A DNA stretch of 64,000 nucleotides from Saprospiraceae bacterium (GTDB lineage Bacteria > Bacteroidota > Bacteroidia > Chitinophagales > Saprospiraceae). The DNA is taken from NCBI GenBank assembly GCA_020848695.1, contig JADLHT010000005.1, positions 34,910 to 98,909 of the forward strand, read 5' to 3'. This document shows, piece after piece, positions 63,825-64,000 of this stretch. The first letter of the stretch is position 1; every line of letters starts with the position of its first letter. The notes beneath the pieces were generated by a model that was not told where the DNA came from, did no database searches, and saw nothing but the letters and a program-made list of their open reading frames with translations. A program made the position numbers and the translations under genes.

Positions 63825-64000
63825 GATTTGGATAGATTTTGATGGTTGCAAAATAAGAAAATTCTTGAAGATAGATACGCTAAAAATTCAATAATAGTAG
63901 CCGCTCAAATTTCTAGAAAAAATTGGTATGAATAAATAAATAAACCAATCATTGCTAATGCTAGAATAGAACGTTTAACAGCCAAACCTCCTTGACTTGA
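63825..64000 (+). pseudogene. Decayed IS21-family istB fragment, cut by the window edge
   Basis: One frame, broken by stops at 63840, 63933 and near 63996, reads LDRF-stop-WLQNKKILEDRYAKNSIIVAAQISRKNWYE-stop-INKPIIANARIERLTA. It follows the C-terminal part of IstB helper ATPases: LDDFG, then EIIEDRYxxxSTIIxSQLPVxxWYE, then I..PTIADAILDRLT. Several stops and a shortened region between LDDF and EDRY show a dead copy. The IstA transposase, if any, is not in view. It lies next to the parDE genes, so this end of the window is accessory DNA. Confidence 0.55.

Noticed and set aside
63905..64000. A minus-strand open end reading GGLAVKRSILALAMIGLF, like the tail of a membrane protein
   Set aside because: The plus strand of the same bases matches IstB much better and explains the region as a decayed insertion sequence. 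The hydrophobic reading is the antisense of that.
1..64000. CRISPR arrays, prophage or integrative element
   Set aside because: No regularly spaced direct repeats, no cas, integrase or phage structural genes, and no att-like duplications were seen.

Overview
The window looks like a chromosomal segment of a member of the Bacteroidota, probably from the Saprospiria side, although I can assign the class only tentatively. The evidence is low GC content, many exported proteins with type IX secretion (T9SS) C-terminal domains of type A and type B, promoters with the Bacteroidota -7 element TAnnTTTG instead of a sigma70 -10 box, few Shine-Dalgarno sequences, and gene families typical of the phylum (DUF4286, DtxR-type MntR, rsfS-ftsH divergent from birA).

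Layout. 1-8300: tail of a T9SS cargo gene, a GH73-type glucosaminidase, pdxA, a CotH/lamin-tail T9SS protein, cyanophycinase, a MATE exporter and a nitroreductase. 8300-10714: a DtxR/MntR regulator with a candidate operator, overlapping a metal-binding protein gene and an ABC ATPase gene, with no permease gene. 10750-17720: metK, a beta-barrel protein, two hsp20 genes behind two identical dyads, a glycosyltransferase, tmk and an isolated DUF5682 gene. 17820-21280: two tandem T9SS paralogues, each followed by a good terminator. 21396-34710: mostly housekeeping and transport (SDR, cytochrome c, TolC, recX, HAD phosphatase, aldehyde dehydrogenase, MFS, SSS symporter coupled to murQ, gamma carbonic anhydrase, TraB/GumN, a DMT transporter interrupted by a stop codon, GNAT, persulfide dioxygenase-like MBL-rhodanese). 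34775-45367: a lipoprotein MsrB-MsrA fusion and a run of large exported proteins (beta-helix fused to M23 peptidase, Asp-box propeller, type B T9SS protein, GH5 hydrolase).

45527-48002 is the most interesting locus. It is a three-gene operon with an exported protein carrying an IPTLxxWG-like sorting signal, a small exosortase (candidate Cys75/Arg117/His136) and a membrane partner. It would be a dedicated exosortase-target pair in an organism that also uses T9SS. The sorting signal is not at the C-terminus: 85 residues with two more predicted membrane helices follow it.

48128-62594 is mainly core metabolism and quality control (di-heme peroxidase, NDH-2, rfbA, bacilliredoxin, DinB, a minimal peptide-type ABC pair, ftsH, rsfS, birA, YceI, DUF4286, tRNA-Cys, galK). 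The last 1.4 kb is accessory DNA: a parDE toxin-antitoxin pair with an operator dyad, a REP-like hairpin and a decayed IS21-type istB fragment running off the end.

Across the window several TAnnTTTG elements end only 4-11 bases before the start codon. This suggests leaderless or nearly leaderless mRNAs, and it helped in choosing start codons. TTG starts are also frequent, often where genes are translationally coupled. All functions are assigned by reading motifs, and no database search was run.
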